A DNA stretch of 64,000 bases from Cordia subcordata (taxonomy: Eukaryota; Streptophyta; Magnoliopsida; Boraginales; Cordiaceae), in assembly GCA_028554755.1 (NCBI GenBank), contig JAPTOF010000003.1, positions 2,336,501 to 2,400,500 on the forward strand, written 5' to 3'. Under the pieces are notes generated by a model that was not told where the DNA came from, made no database searches, and worked only from the letters and a program-made list of their open reading frames with translations. This document shows positions 1-12,999 of this stretch, one piece after another; position 1 is the stretch's first letter, and each line of letters starts with the position of its first letter. The translations under genes and the position numbers were made by a program.

Positions 1-495
1 TGTTTAAGAAAAAGAAAAAAAATTGTAAAAAGATAGAACTATTATCATCAACACATTTTATATACTTGTGTGCAGGAAAGGCGTAAAGAGATTTTTTTTG
101 ACAATTAGCTATTAATGATAAACTCATTCCTTTTATGTATTGCACGGGCTATAATCTAGTCGATCATGCATGATGCAGACCCCTCGTACCCCTCATAGGA
201 AACACTATATTGATTGGAAAAATTAAAACAAAAAACAGAAAAACAATATGGGTAATGGAGACACTGAGTCTAAACTTCTAACTTAAGAAATTATTACATT
301 TCTCCCAAATATATTATGATCATAATCGCTAATAATGCAACAAAGCATAAAAGTTTGCACTAACCGAGGTTATTCTTTTCACTGGAGGCCTAAGCCAATT
401 CCGAGATTAGCCTCTTAAGAAGAGTAGTCTCCCTTCTGCCCTTCTCCAAGCGAGTTTGCAAGAAAGAGAGATGGAGAGTGAGTGAAGTTGTCTCA
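1..495. other. 3' flank of Lsi2-like gene A
   Basis: This stretch lies downstream of the stop codon of the minus-strand transporter gene and probably includes its 3' untranslated region. It is AT-rich, and I see no coding frame or repeat that I can name. Confidence 0.5.
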
Positions 496-3400
496 TCATT
501 TTATGAGTGTCAAACCAATAGCAGTGATAATGAGAGTAGAGGGGAGTCCAAATTTGAGATGACTCCAAAATGTGAGGTTGTAGCCAACAGGTTCAGCACG
601 ACGAGCCTGCTCGCACACAATTATGTTGGCCGCCGAGCCCAAGAGCGAGAGGTTTCCAGCTACTGTGCTCACCCAAGCCAAGATCAGCCATGCTTTCTTC
701 TCACTGGATGGAGATTTTGCAGCTGCCGAGGCTGCCACCCGTCCTCCTAGCAGTAGGACTATGTATAACATGACCAAACAAACATGTATTATTAGTGGTA
801 TATATAGTCAAAATATGTCCTGCATAATTTGTTGAAAAAATAACGACAACGACAATGACAATGACAAAAAGAAAACAATGTAATAACCTGTGTATTCGAA
901 CCTATGTATTACATAGAATTAATTTAGAGAAATTAAAGGGTGGAAGTTGAAAATGCACCATTTTTACTTGCATTAGTAGTGTAATGTCCCTGAATGAGAC
1001 TGGAGTTGTAAGCATAATACTTAAATCAGCTCGTTCAAAATGGCCAGCCTACATTGTTCAACATTCACTTATAAACCATTAAACCAATGTGGGATATTTT
1101 GCATAACCTTGGTAAGTCCTAGACAATTTACAGTTTAGAATATCCTCTTCAAGAAGCTAGGAGATAACAATGCTATCATGATCAAATTGATCAGTTTTAA
1201 ACAACATTAATATTACTTCCAAAACCTGATGTTTGAGGTTCTCAGAGAGACAAGCTATTACTTGGAGCGAGTGTAATTGTACCCTACTAGTTCCATCTTT
1301 TTACTTGTCCTCGCTAAAGTTCTGGAACAACTCCAACAACATTTGTATGATAACCCCATCCACGCAAATCCATCCACTTTTAGGAATCTGGTTTCTCTTG
1401 CACTTGTTTCCTTGTTCACACGATCATTACATGAGGGATTGTTGTTTATTTAGGGCAAAAAGTTGGACCCTTCTAAAGTGTATCGTGCCTATCGTCCGTA
1501 GTGTTGGCAATAAAACAAGGTAGAAGCGAGATTTGTTAACCCTTACTTTGCGGTTAGTAAAAAAAATCCTTGCTCTTACCCCATTAATTTTATACCTGCT
1601 AAGGTAAATTAAACCCCTAACGCTATGCTGCTCCAATTGGATTATAAAAAAAAACCCACCCAGTTCCTATGAAACACCGGTCAACAAGGAAGGGCAACAA
1701 GGTAAAATCGGATCAAAAACCCCCTTTTGTTAAAATTCCTACCTATTAATATCACAAACAAATCCTAATACAAAAACATTGCAAAGTATTGCTTAAAAAA
1801 ATTGAACTTTGACCTTCAAAGCGGCATTATTTTACTCAAAAATTCACAACAAGTTATACTATTAGCTCGTTTCAACTGCAATATAAGTTTCTTTCTCGTG
1901 AAGGGGGGCTGACCGCCTTCTTGGAAGAAGTGGTGTTTGGTGGAATGGACTCCAACTAGAATGTCTATGTCCTAATTCTAAAGTAAAAGAGAAGACTCGT
2001 TGATGTACATTTATAGAAGAATAGACATCATTAGTAAAAAGGTGCTTTAGGAGATTTTAGGAGAGGGAAAGCACCCACAACAAACAAAACTAGAATCGAC
2101 TTGATTTCATAAAGCAAAATAAACAAAAGCATGCAAGATATACATGTGGTATATATCAAGCTAAGTGGCACCAGATTAACTACTTACTTAGAACCAATGA
2201 AGGACGAAGAATAGCACTAGTTGGAGTAATCAACATATTCTGTACTAATTTGTCTCTAAATCTCATTTAGTGGTTGCCTGATAGCCTGAGATGTCTTGGT
2301 AGTAAAAGCGTTGGAAAAATACTACTCATGCATTGGTCTGAGTCTCGTGGACTATTGTCAAGTTGAATGCCCTACCTTAATCAGTGCAATAGTCTTACTG
2401 GGGTTATTACATACGGAGTTCACCCTTTGGTGGTTGGGCGCTGCCCATTATGTTCTTCTCATTAAAAAAAAAAAATCTCATTTTGTCACAATGACGAAAA
2501 CCTTCTATCACCTATTTAAGTTTTCTAATAGTGATTTTCTAGTAGTGAATAATTCACATGTCATTTGATTATCTCAGTGGGATCTTCCTTTTACGGGCAA
2601 ATTGTCAAATTTACCTATGGGAAAGGTGATTGATCCTCGCATTAATGGCAGCTAGCTGAAAGATTCATTTAATCAGTTGATTATGATAGTCGAATCTTCA
2701 TGTTATATTAGGTATAATCGCCAGATTACTTTATTCCAAGAGCATTATAGGATGAATGGGAAAATATAAAAGTTTAACTATGTGTACCTGTAGGCACGTT
2801 TGAAGCCAAATTGGAAAGAAAAAGTATAATGACTGCAAGAATCGCAATTCCATCAATATGATCAATCTGGGCATGAGGCTGCATCAATTCCCATAAAGCA
2901 CTTGGAATTTCAGTTTTGTTAAAACCCTCCACTGTAATAAACATCCCGCAAAAGAATACCAACAAGGAGTAGGAGACCTGAATAAATGAGGAAGAGCAAT
3001 AAAGACCGTCTGGCCAAATGCAAAAAGATTTCATATGTTTCCACGACGTATAAATGACACTAATAATCTCTTATCTTTGTATGTTTTGATATTTACATCT
3101 ATTATGTTTAGAATAAGAAATAAAAGTACAATCTTTTATCTCTTTTCTTTATGATAGCATAGTCCTCATTCTCAAAATCCTACAGAAATGGACCTAATTA
3201 GTATGCGATATACACATGATCCTTCTTTAGCACTCTACAAGTATTTAATATATACGTAGTCTATTTTTGGACAATTTTGAACTTCAAGATTAATGATGTC
3301 ACTAAAATAAAAGTCAGAGAATATTTTGTCCTATTTTAAAGATAAAAGACGTAAAGATGAAATACCAAAATAAGTAAAGATGAAAAAATCCACTAAAGTC

Positions 3401-5251
3401 ATTTACCCTTCTATAAAATTGTTCATGCCATGACTTCAAAGTCAAAGGCAAGGCAGACCAGAACTGAGGCTAGTGGGATTTAGGCATATTTATATTTATG
3501 TATTTATTTGAGGAAATTTAAAATATATGTATTTTTAATATATTTATATTTATGTATTTATTCAAGGAAATTTAAAATATACGTATTTTTAATATAACAA
3601 AATCAAATCTTCAGCACCATCACCAACTCGTTCAGAATAGAGATGGCCAAAATTCATTAGACCACATGATAAAAAAACCAGAAGCTAGTCTATTATAGCA
3701 AATAATCAACCATAAAGAAAGAAAATGACAACCAATTCAACAAAATGTTGTCATCAAGTCTTAAATGTCTGTCCTAGAATTTTTCTTGCTTTGAATTTAA
3801 TGATTTCAGTAGAATAGCAGTGCTATCAAGATTCGGAAATAATGATAGTCTATATTTTCAAAATATTAGTTCTTGATTATTATATTTATCGAAATTCTTG
3901 CGACACAAGACAAAACATGATTTTGGAAATTAACCCTCCCATGCATGCATCATGCATGACACCAGAAACATAATATTCTTTTCAACTCCCACCCTCAATC
4001 CAATTCCCGACCACTCAGGGACTCAAACACAGATCATTACTCCCAAATAAAATAGTCTAAACCACTTCAGTTACTCTCTCCACCCCGACTACCACATCAC
4101 AAAATCATTGCAAAATTTACCTTTTCTAAAGATGGTCGAGCATCCTTGAAATCAAGCACCGTGAGTGACAATGCAGCCGTGAGTGCAGTCCATGACATGT
4201 TTAGACCCATCAGCATGGAAATCAGCATTCCGATAGTTACGAGATACACGCATGTCTTCCATAGTCTTGGTTTCCATTTCTTCATCATCAGCAAACCTTC
4301 CTTGTCATTAATGAAATACGACACGAGGTTTCTCCCTTGCCTGCTCTCTGAAGCTGCAGGCGGGTCATTTGTCACCTGTTTTGAAGCATTTGAATCTCTT
4401 GCAGAGTCGTCAGAGTTCCCACCAGAGGCCTTCTGGATTTCACTCCCCGTTGAATTATCGCGATTCTTGTGATGATCAGCATGATTTGCATAATCATTTA
4501 AACTAGGAGAGATTAATGTTGCTGGTGAAAAATGATGTGAGACAACATCTTCTTTTGCAACCATTTCCACAACGGCCACTTCTGTCAGAGTTGGTGCCCT
4601 GAAGTCAATTACTTCATCTTTCCGAACAACTAAATCCTTCCAATACATGCATAGCAATATCAAAGCATTAACCAAGACCCCCACAGACATTCCAGGGAGA
4701 ATTCCAAACAAAAAACTTCCAAATGAAATTTTACTTTGAACCGCTATCACCAGGTTTTGTGGATTCCCGATTGGAGTTGCTGAGCTCCCAATGTTGGCGC
4801 TTGAGGCCAGCGCCAACAGGAAGGGATGAGGCGGCAGATTCTGCTGCCTCGCGGTTTTCAGTACGAATTCAGTTAAAACAACACAAGAAGTATCATTCGT
4901 GAGAAAAGCACTGGAAATAGCGGAAACCAAGCAAATTCTGCACAGCAGATCCTTGGCTCCCTTGCTCTTCCAGGAGAGCAATTTGCCCAAGTACTTGAAC
5001 ATGTCTGCTCTTTCGAGGTAGATACTAACTACCATTGTCCCGAACAGAAGACCAAGAATGGGAAGATCGATTGCATCATAGGCTTGATCCGGCGTCAGCA
5101 CGCCGAAAATGACCATCAGCATGGCCCCCAGGAGAGACCCTGCTGTTCTCCCGACGGGCAGGAATGGAACAGCAGGGAAAACAGCCAGCACCCAGAAGAT
5201 TGCCAAGGCAATTGAGCCAAGCACCACTTTCGCTGTTGGAGCTAGAGTCAT
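496..5251 (-). CDS. Lsi2-like silicon/metalloid efflux transporter, gene A (3 exons)
   Basis: Membrane transporter of the ArsB/CitMHS ion-transporter family. Plant members such as rice Lsi2 export silicic acid (and arsenite) from root cells, probably in exchange for protons; the substrate here is inferred from family. Exons are 5251-4121, 2977-2788 and 758-496 (1131+190+263 nt, 527 residues), with GTAAAT and GTACAC donors, AG acceptors and intron phases 0 and 1. The start at 5251 gives [12 protein letters not shown]. Visible parts: hydrophobic helices at about residues 8-30 and 38-80; the conserved [14 protein letters not shown] at about 117-129; [17 protein letters not shown] at about 150-166, a family signature; a hydrophilic loop at about 210-325; more helices after WKTCVYLV; and a C-terminal half rich in VSYSLL, ASNVPT and [12 protein letters not shown] motifs. 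Length suits the family. No internal stops, so it looks functional. Introns are 1143 and 2029 bp, far longer than intron 1 of its paralogue at 29271-32172. Confidence 0.9.
3491..3598. repeat. Tandem duplication, 54-bp unit, in intron 1 of gene A
   Basis: Two adjacent AT-rich units with a period of 54 bp, starting at about 3491 and 3545, differ at only a few positions. Both contain 'aggaaatttaaaatat'. They lie inside intron 1 of the transporter gene. No function is implied. Confidence 0.7.
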
Positions 5252-7369
5252 TTTTTCTCAGTCTGTGTCGGGATATGTTAACTACTAGAACTGCACCTAT
5301 GCTGATTTATGGCAACTTCTCTCACCAGGATATCCGTAGAAATTAAAATATTTTTAAAAAGATAGAAAAGAAGTAGTTTCAGTCGCTATTTAGTGACATT
5401 TTTTTCTATATATTTATGTACCGCCTCTATTTAGCAACCAATTTTTCTCTGTGGTTAATCTCCATCATTGATCAGTAGTTTTCTAGTAGCGAAAGTAAGA
5501 GAATCTACCGAGTTCAGTGCTGGCGTGTCAAGTTCTAGTTTGTTTTTCTTTTTATGATTTTCTTGGTCACAGCTGTAAGAATTATTTGTCGCCTGTGCTA
5601 TCGTACGAGAAAAAACAATGATCTTTCTTATCGTAAATGTAAGTGTGAACGCGTACAAATTTACGCATACAGATTTTCGAAGACGTAAAGGTACGCATTG
5701 ACCAAACTAGAAAGAAAGACAGAGATCTGAAACTTATAATATCAATCACCAAACACTATCAAGTCAAAAATGGTTAGAACTATATGCTTTATAGCGCTAT
5801 GTGCAGTGAAGGATTAAATGCTAATGAAGTCATTGGTGAATTGAAGCCACATATATTTTGAAAGGATGACAACTGTGCAAAATTCTCGGGTTAAATTCAA
5901 CGATCAAGCAATGGAGAAAGGGACAATTCAATCGGTTCAAAACACGGACGAAGACTACAGTACTTGCTTGAATTGACAATTTTCAAAAGTGTTGTTTTAA
6001 AAAAAAATTTTAAATATTTTTTTTAAGTTAAAATTTTTGCATTTCTAAAAAGTTCAAGCTATAATAATGCTACCGGAGAGGCATATTCCCATGCCATCCA
6101 GGGCGGACAGCTTACTTCTATGCAACAGCCCCAGGTAGCGTTAATTGTTTGTGAAAATATATGTGTATTTATTCAAAAATTTTTAAGAATATTCGTGTTC
6201 TAGTCTCACTAAAACAACAATCTAGGTCCGTCCCTTTATAAGTCACTCACGTAGTTGTTTGGCGAAGGATTTGTTTGGCCCTATCAGCAACAACATAACA
6301 CAAATGGGAAAGGGCTGAAGCAGTGAATTCCCCGATCAAAATTCCATGGGTAAGTAGCACCCTGCACCTTATAATTTGTCACAAATATATGTTACTTTTT
6401 ATAATTTCAAAAATAGATAGAAATCCTCCTGTAGTCCTTAAATGTGTAATCCACATGATCCTTGAATATGTAGTATACTTATCCAATAAAAATGAAAATT
6501 TGTGTCTATTTTGACATATAATGTGCATTTATATTAAATCGCAAGGAGTAAGATGCTATTTATCCAAATCCCATAACAGAAAGGAGACAAATAGAGAATT
6601 TACTCTGATTAAGAGGCCTCTATTAATGCTTAGGAGATCTTCAAGATTTGCTTCGAATATTTCTGACCTATTCTCTACTCTCACGTGGTTTTAATTTGTT
6701 GAACTATTATGTTTCTTGGATTACATTAGGGTGAATATTATTTCATTGGATTGTAAATGTTGGAATTTATACATTTACAATGGAGATTTTGAATGTATTT
6801 ATGTCGTATTATTTCTTGAATAGTCTCTCTTATGCTTGCCACATTTCTTTGTGCTTTTGTTTATGTTTTTCGTTTAGCGCTTTGCCAGCTAAGGACCCCT
6901 TTTCTTATTTATACAAGCAATGAGCCAATAAAAATATTATTCTTCTAGTCAAGCATTCATACTTCAGATGAAAACAACAATATCATTCTTTCTTGCAATG
7001 ATATGTGTTGAGGCACGTATATCAAATTTTCCTCTCCCTATACTTAAACAGGATTAACATGTGTAATCTATGAGAAATTTGACAAAATATTCTCTCTAGT
7101 GAAATTTTTCTCTCCTTGCTTAAATATTCCCCCTAGCCAAAAAAAATTCCCCCTAGTGCAATTTTTGTCTCCCTACATAAATATTCCCCCTAGTGAATTT
7201 TTCTAAGCAATTGTCAAGTTTTACGTTAATTTCGATTTCGTGTAACCTTCTATGTTCTTAGGTTTTACCACTAGACACTACAAGTTCAACATTTTTATTG
7301 TATTAGTCAGTTTAATTGTTTATGTGTATAGTAATATATAAATGCAGCCAATCATTATTTTTCTCGAAT
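5252..7369. other. Intergenic region upstream of gene A
   Basis: This holds the putative promoter and 5' leader of gene A, which is transcribed leftwards. I could not fix a TATA box with confidence. The rest is AT-rich, with short repeats of 'ttccccctag' around 7120-7200, and has no supported gene. Confidence 0.5.
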
Positions 7370-7607
7370 AAAATAAGACAAGACATGAAACCAAAACAAG
7401 AAAAGCAAATTATTTACAAGTATATATTATGTATTTCTGAATGAATTAATATGTACCATACATGTGTTTATATAGGAAAAGATTTTTTTGGCGCCCAAGT
7501 TTGTTGGTGGCCAAGATGAGAGGAAAAAATAAGGAAAACTTCCTAATGGAGAAAGGAAAGAAATCAACCAGCTATTAATGTATAATTATACAAAATATAT
7601 GCTAACA
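7370..7607 (-). repeat. 3' LTR remnant of a Copia retrotransposon
   Basis: In minus orientation a G-rich polypurine tract (7608-7632) is followed directly by TGTTAGCATATATTTTG, the TG start of an LTR at 7607. A TATA-like sequence, 'CTATATAAACAC', lies about 135 bp inside, as expected for an LTR promoter. The distal LTR end is not defined; 7370 is an estimate. No second LTR or target duplication was found. Confidence 0.6.
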
Positions 7608-8100
7608 CAACCCCAACCCCCAAAACTCAAGGTGGAGTAAAAGGCACCAACTAGAGTTTGCAAGTGAGATCTTGAAGCCAACTTGGAGATGACCTTTCAT
7701 AAAAAGATCTACAAACTAGTCAGTTGAAGGTGTAAATCGAAGTTTTGTAGCACTGTAAACCACATGCTAACGAATGAATTGACAATCACATTCAATATGA
7801 CGGGTAGACGAAAGAAAGACACCATTATGCACAATCTGTATAGTACTCTGATTGTTACAACGAAGAATAGTCACATAAGGCTAAGGGATATCCATGTTGG
7901 CCAGGAGTCAACAGAGCCAAATGACCTCCTGAGTGGTATTAGCAAGAGCGCGGTACTCAGCCTCATTACTTAAAAGAGTAACAACAATCTGCTTTTTGCT
8001 ATACCATGATAGGAGAGAGTCACCTAAAAAAAACAATACCTTATAATCAAGCGTGGATCTTTAGAGTCGCCTGCCCAATTTGCATCAAATAGCCTCAGAG
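7608..8100 (-). pseudogene. Decayed Copia RNase H and 3' end of pol
   Basis: Read on the minus strand with frameshifts and stops, this resembles the RNase H domain of Ty1/copia polyproteins. From 8095 leftwards I read LRLFDANWAGDSKDPR, then LSWYSKKQIVVTLLSNEAEY followed by RALANTTQEV, then TRHIECDCQFIR and FVDLFMKGHLQVGFK. These correspond to the canonical 'DADWAGD', 'SWSSKKQ..VSRSSAEAEYRALA', 'TKHIEIDCHFVR' and 'ADLFTKAL' blocks. Several in-frame stops show that it is dead. It is followed by a polypurine tract and an LTR start (7607). Nothing of the reverse transcriptase, integrase or gag is present upstream, so this is a truncated 3' end. Confidence 0.8.
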
Positions 8101-8293
8101 AATTTTTAAGTAGATTTGTTGAATTACTCATATGCAATTACATACCACCCACACTTAACGTTTAATTTGCCCGTACCTTTGCGCAACGGACTTAAAGGGT
8201 GTACTTTTTATAAGTAAGTAAAGGGGGGTTTTGTAAACAAGTAAAAGAACCACTTATTCTAACATTCAGTAGAATGAGTATTTACAGTTATTA

Positions 8294-8692
8294 AGGCTTC
8301 ATTTGTTTGCCGTAAAATATATTCTTACATATTTTCTAATTTTTGTAACACCAAAATAAAAATTTTTTAGTTTATGAAAATAATTTTGTTAGAAATAGAG
8401 AAAAATATTTCAGCTGGTCAATGAGATTAAAATTTTTCCCCAAAAATTCTCTCTCTTTCTCTCACCCAACCCCCACCCCCACTTCTTTTTCATTTATTAT
8501 TTAAACTTATTTTTATTTAAATAAAATATTTATAGCAGTATAACAATGCATTTTTTAGCCAAAAATCTCTTATTGAAAATGTCTTTCACTATAACAATTA
8601 AACATCAAAAAATATTTTATAGTGCATATTTGTTCTTATAAACATTTTTTCCCAATAAATTAAATTATTTTGCAGCAAACAAACCGAATCTT
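8294..8692. mobile_element. MITE-like element with imperfect terminal inverted repeats
   Basis: The left end 'ggcttcatttgtttgccg' continuing 'taaaata' is matched in inverse at the right end by 'tattttgcagcaaacaaacc' plus 'gaatc'. That gives about 24-bp inverted repeats with a few mismatches around a roughly 350-bp AT-rich core without coding capacity. The 'tttgtttgccg' end style resembles hAT-derived MITEs. A clean 8-bp target duplication was not seen. Confidence 0.6.
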
Positions 8693-9207
8693 GACACGTG
8701 CAGTTAACAACATAGCTTAATTTGGAAGATTGACTCTCTGCGTGTGTGAACTCCACAAAAGCGATCTCCTCAAAAGAAAAAAATAAAAAGGAAAATAGCA
8801 TCCCCACAAACAATTCCAGATTCAACATGCTCTGACGTATCACCATCAGTTGAAAATCAATTATGACAGTACAAACAATAGGGGACCTACACCAATTATG
8901 TTGTTTGGATTGATTCACGTACTTGAGTTTGGCAAAAGGATGACCATCTAGCTAACAAAGATTGACTATAAGTTTTTCTTCTTTTTTTTTTTTTCTTTCA
9001 AAGATGAAAATAATTATGGTTTCAATACAAAATTTACGGATACATGTCTCGACAACAAACCTGAAAACAAAACCGATGTGGTAGTTGTTAGAGTTTGATT
9101 CTTATAATGGGTAATTCGAAAATATTTTAGTTTTAGACGTTAAAAAACAAAATCTAAAACTTAATTTGATTTATGATACAATATATATTGGAATTAAATA
9201 TTTATCT

Positions 9208-9469
9208 ATGGACAATGATGATACGTTTGCTTCACCAAAACTGTTCAGGCCATCAGAGTCCAACAAGGACAACCAACAACCGGGCTTTTTCCCCCAGAGT
9301 TGACTCTGATGATCAACTTAGAAATGATTTCTTGAAGAAAACATTCGAGAGTGACGTCATACGACATGACACCTGTTATACATCCTCCAACAGTCTTGGC
9401 CAGCCTAGTGAAGATCTAGCTGTGTTGAGTTTGCCAGACTCTCAGAGTGTCGTCACACATGAAGCGTGA
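9208..9469 (+). pseudogene. Unrecognised protein-coding fragment
   Basis: A short island of balanced base composition in AT-rich surroundings with protein-like translation. One frame opens MDNDDTFASPKLFRPSESN and stops at about 9303. The frame overlapping it continues with RVDSDDQLRNDFLKKTF and ends LSLPDSQSVVTHEA at a stop (9467-9469). Together they look like the C-terminal part of one protein split by a frameshift, or an exon with an alternative start. I do not recognise the family and found no adjoining exons. It could be a gene fragment carried by a mobile element. Confidence 0.35.
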
Positions 9470-10384
9470 TTTAAATCACCAATCAGACAACATATATCAC
9501 AATGATTATGTAATTTGTTTTGAATTTTAGCATCTTATTGTGTATGGGTAGCTTTTTTAAATTTTATAGCCTTCTAAGTTCAAATTAACTTTTTCTTTTA
9601 CATTTTTTAAGGTTAATTTTTTATTTGAATTTATTTTTGTGCAAAATTGCTTTATTTAAGTAAAAATAGAGAAAAATGATAAAAGCGCATGAAGTCTAAA
9701 ACCATAGAAGGGGTATTCTACAATATTTTGACACAATATGTGGGTTGTTTTTACACTTACCCTAATACAGAAGGCATCGTAAAATTGTGGTATATGACAA
9801 GACTGGCAGTGCAATTTATACTATGCTTCTTTTTTACCATGCTCTTCCGTGTTCCCTCACCTTTATTCATAATATTAATACTGTGTGGGTCTATGTGTTT
9901 GAATATGTTTTTGTTTTTATATATACGTATATGCAAGAGTGATGAACAAATATATGTTAAGTAATAAACTAATAAATTATGAACAAATAATAAAAAGTTA
10001 TGAACAATCTAATCGACATGTTTGTTCATAACTTTTATACTATATATTCATAAAGTTTATGGTGTTTGTTTACTGAAAGTACACAATACTCAATGAGTTC
10101 ATAGTTCTTAAGGTGCACGGTATCCCTTCTTGGTCGACAGACAGAATGACGGAAAGGGGTAACTTATATAATATTTAAACACTTATTAATTAATTACACT
10201 AATAACACATGGGTCAGGTTGCAATTTTTTTATATAGGGGGCTCAGAAAATAGTTTTTAATGTGTTTTCTTTGATTGGTCTAGACGTTAAAAGCCAATTA
10301 TATAACACCAACATCTATTCAGGATTGATCTTCAGTCTCACTCTCAAATTCGGGGAAATATTACATTATCGTTAGACTACTAAT
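9470..10384. other. AT-rich intergenic DNA
   Basis: No supported gene. One 91-codon open frame at 9689-9964 is hydrophobic and low-complexity without recognisable motifs, and I regard it as chance. Confidence 0.5.
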
Positions 10385-11023
10385 AGCCTGTTTGGAATAG
10401 TCTTATCTGAAATTTGAAATCTGATAAACATCTTATCTGATAAGTGTCTTATAAGAAATAAATATCTGATACAATGAGACTGTTTGATTTGTTAACTAAA
10501 ATACTGTTATAAGTTACTTTGATAATGTTATTAATTTTGACTCATGGTATTTAATTTTATAATTAAATAATAAATTATAAAATATAAATATTAATTAATT
10601 TTTATTTTTGTTTTAAAAATTTTGAAATTTTAAATTTTAATATTTAATTTTTAACATTTTTTTATTTTTTTAATTTCTTAGTTTTTAAATTTTAAATTTT
10701 TAATATTTTAATTTTTTAATCTTTTAATCTTTAATTTTTTAATTTTAAATTTTAATATTTAATATTTTATTTTTAAATTTTCAATTTTTATTTTAATTTT
10801 CAATTTTTTAATTTTAAATTTTTATTTTTAGTTATTTTCTAACTGATAAGATAAAAGATAAGATATAAGTACCCTACACCCAACTTATTTTTTATAACTA
10901 CAAATAAGACATCTTATGAAAAGTATCTTATAATTGTCTTATAACAAGTTGATAGCAAATAATCTTTTTCACATAAGTTGTCAAATAAGATAAATATCTT
11001 ATAATAAGATCCAAACAAACACA
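10385..11023. mobile_element. AT-rich MITE-like element
   Basis: The left end 'gcctgtttggaatagtctta' and the inverse of the right end, 'tgtttgtttggatcttatta', form imperfect terminal inverted repeats of about 25 bp. Both ends also carry repeats of 'cttatctgataag'. The core (10540-10830) is almost pure A/T with runs such as 'tttttaaattttaa'. The 'TGTTTGGA' terminus is common in hAT-type non-autonomous elements. It has no coding capacity, and a target duplication was not established. Confidence 0.5.
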
Positions 11024-11859
11024 ACATAAGTCTATGTAATGGAAAGGAGTAACCTATATTAAAATATTATCTCTCCCTTATTAACTTGAAATATAAAAAG
11101 GTATGTTTTATTGTACCAATGAATTTATAACCTTCATATAAATTTAGACTCTGTTGATCCAACTATAAGATTTTACTTGTTGAGTTGTAAACTTTTAATA
11201 GTAGAGCTTTGATTAAAAGTATTATTAACTAAAAGTAGTTGATTATTTAGCTTGATATCTCAGGAGTTGAGCCTTTAGTTGTTTTTATGCAGCATTGGAA
11301 TATTTAAATTATGGAGTAGTATTTTTTAGAAAATAAGAACAAAAGTAATTTATAACTTGATGTAAAAGTAGTTTCTTAAAAGTCTTTTTTGAAAAACTTT
11401 AATTTGGAGCTTTTGGTTTTTTCAATTTTTTTCAACTTAACTTTTGAATAGAAGTTCTTTTAAAGTTGGGCCAAATAGGTGCCTTTTTAGCTTTTAAACC
11501 TACAAAAAAACACTTTTGAGCGTCTAAAAATTGGGCCTAACAGACTCTTACCATGTTTGGTTGAGGATGAGGATGAGTATCTATCTTGGAAAACTGCAAC
11601 ATAACAAATTGCCCCGAAAGCAGGAACAAAAAAATAAATAAATTTAACTTTTTCCAGAAGTAAAAAATTTTAAACTTCTAAAAAAATACAAAAACAGCAC
11701 TTTTCAATCCAAGCAAGCCGATAATTAATCTTCGAAATTTTTTGTTATTACCAATTTATTGTGATTAAAAATTTTAAGTTTGAATTTATGCCAGCTAGTC
11801 ACAATTATTTTTTTAAATTCTTAACTAAATTAAAGTGCATATTGATATGAACTACTGCT

Positions 11860-11922
<63 letters not shown>

Positions 11923-12981
11923 TCAACATGATCCTGACTAAATTATTGAAGACAAAAGCTGTGGTAAAAGAAATCAACATAACAGCTCCATGTTTGAAAA
12001 TATTTACAAGGAAAAATGAAAAGCAAATTATACTTTCCAAGAAAATTCCTCAGTCTACCCTGCCATTTTCCACATAATTGATAAATTCAACTGGTGATTA
12101 TTTTGTGTCAATTATGTTGCGCATGAAATTGACAAACAAAATAATAAAGAATTATAACATGCCAATTTACATTTTAATCTTAACCAGATACGTGTTCTGA
12201 AATTGGAGTGTGAATTGTGGAGATTTGTTAATCTTGATTATGTCATAAATTCACTCTGTAACAATTATATTCTTCTGAGAAATTCAAACTAACGACAACA
12301 TAAATTCTTAGGGCATTAGGGCCCATTTGGTCCGTTATTCGACAGAAAAAAATATATATATAAATCATGTTCTGCAGAAATTGGTTTATCTAACATTTGA
12401 AAAACGTGAAATCTATTTCATACATTAACATTGTCGACGCCACACCCCTTATAATATACCTTATTTCTTTTTATTTTATTTTTTATTTGTATTTGTTTCT
12501 TTTTTAACTACATACACTATAATTTTTAGATGAAACGCCATACCGCGGTCCCTCAATATACATACATATATATAGATGAAGAAAGCTGCTCCATTTTTTT
12601 TTTTTTTTTTTGTCAAAGAAAAGAAAATGATGCTTCATGAAGCAACATCTCTTAAGAACATTTAATGCAACTTGTTTAAAAGACCATATTAACACTTCCT
12701 CTTGAAACTCGTTTATCGCAAGGGTCATAAAAGTAAAATTTTCATATCAGCATGGAGAGGTTGAGGAGAATTCATGATATGCGCTATTGGCCATCCAAAC
12801 ACACACAAGACACAAATTTTGCGAAATCAATCTTTCAAAGAAAATTAAGTTGCATGTTGTTTGACTTATATAAGTTGGTTTAAGCTAAAAAAGAAATTTG
12901 AGCTAAAAAAATGTTCAGTTTAAGGACTTATAAGTCACTTTTAGATGCTTATAAGCAAGTAAACGATAAGCCACGTGTTAA
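11024..12981. other. AT-rich intergenic DNA
   Basis: No supported gene. It contains an AT microsatellite (11865-11919) and a poly-A/T stretch near 12595. Fragments such as 'cttataagtcacttttagatgcttataagcaag' around 12930 (shown here as one class) resemble small hAT-MITE termini but were not delimited. Confidence 0.4.
11865..11919. repeat. (AT)n microsatellite, about 55 bp
   Basis: Uninterrupted AT dinucleotide run, the longest simple repeat in the window and probably length-variable between individuals. Confidence 0.95.
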
Positions 12982-12999
12982 TCTATATCTATATGAAAG

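Noticed and set aside
4146..5346. Plus-strand open frames opposite the transporter exons (also 29299-29640, 31136-32308 and 54916-55591)
   Set aside because: They are antisense shadows of well-supported minus-strand exons without their own codon or motif evidence.
11835..12077. Tyrosine/isoleucine-rich open frames across AT microsatellites (also near 44094, 57503-58007 and 63373)
   Set aside because: They are translations of AT or GT dinucleotide repeats, not proteins.
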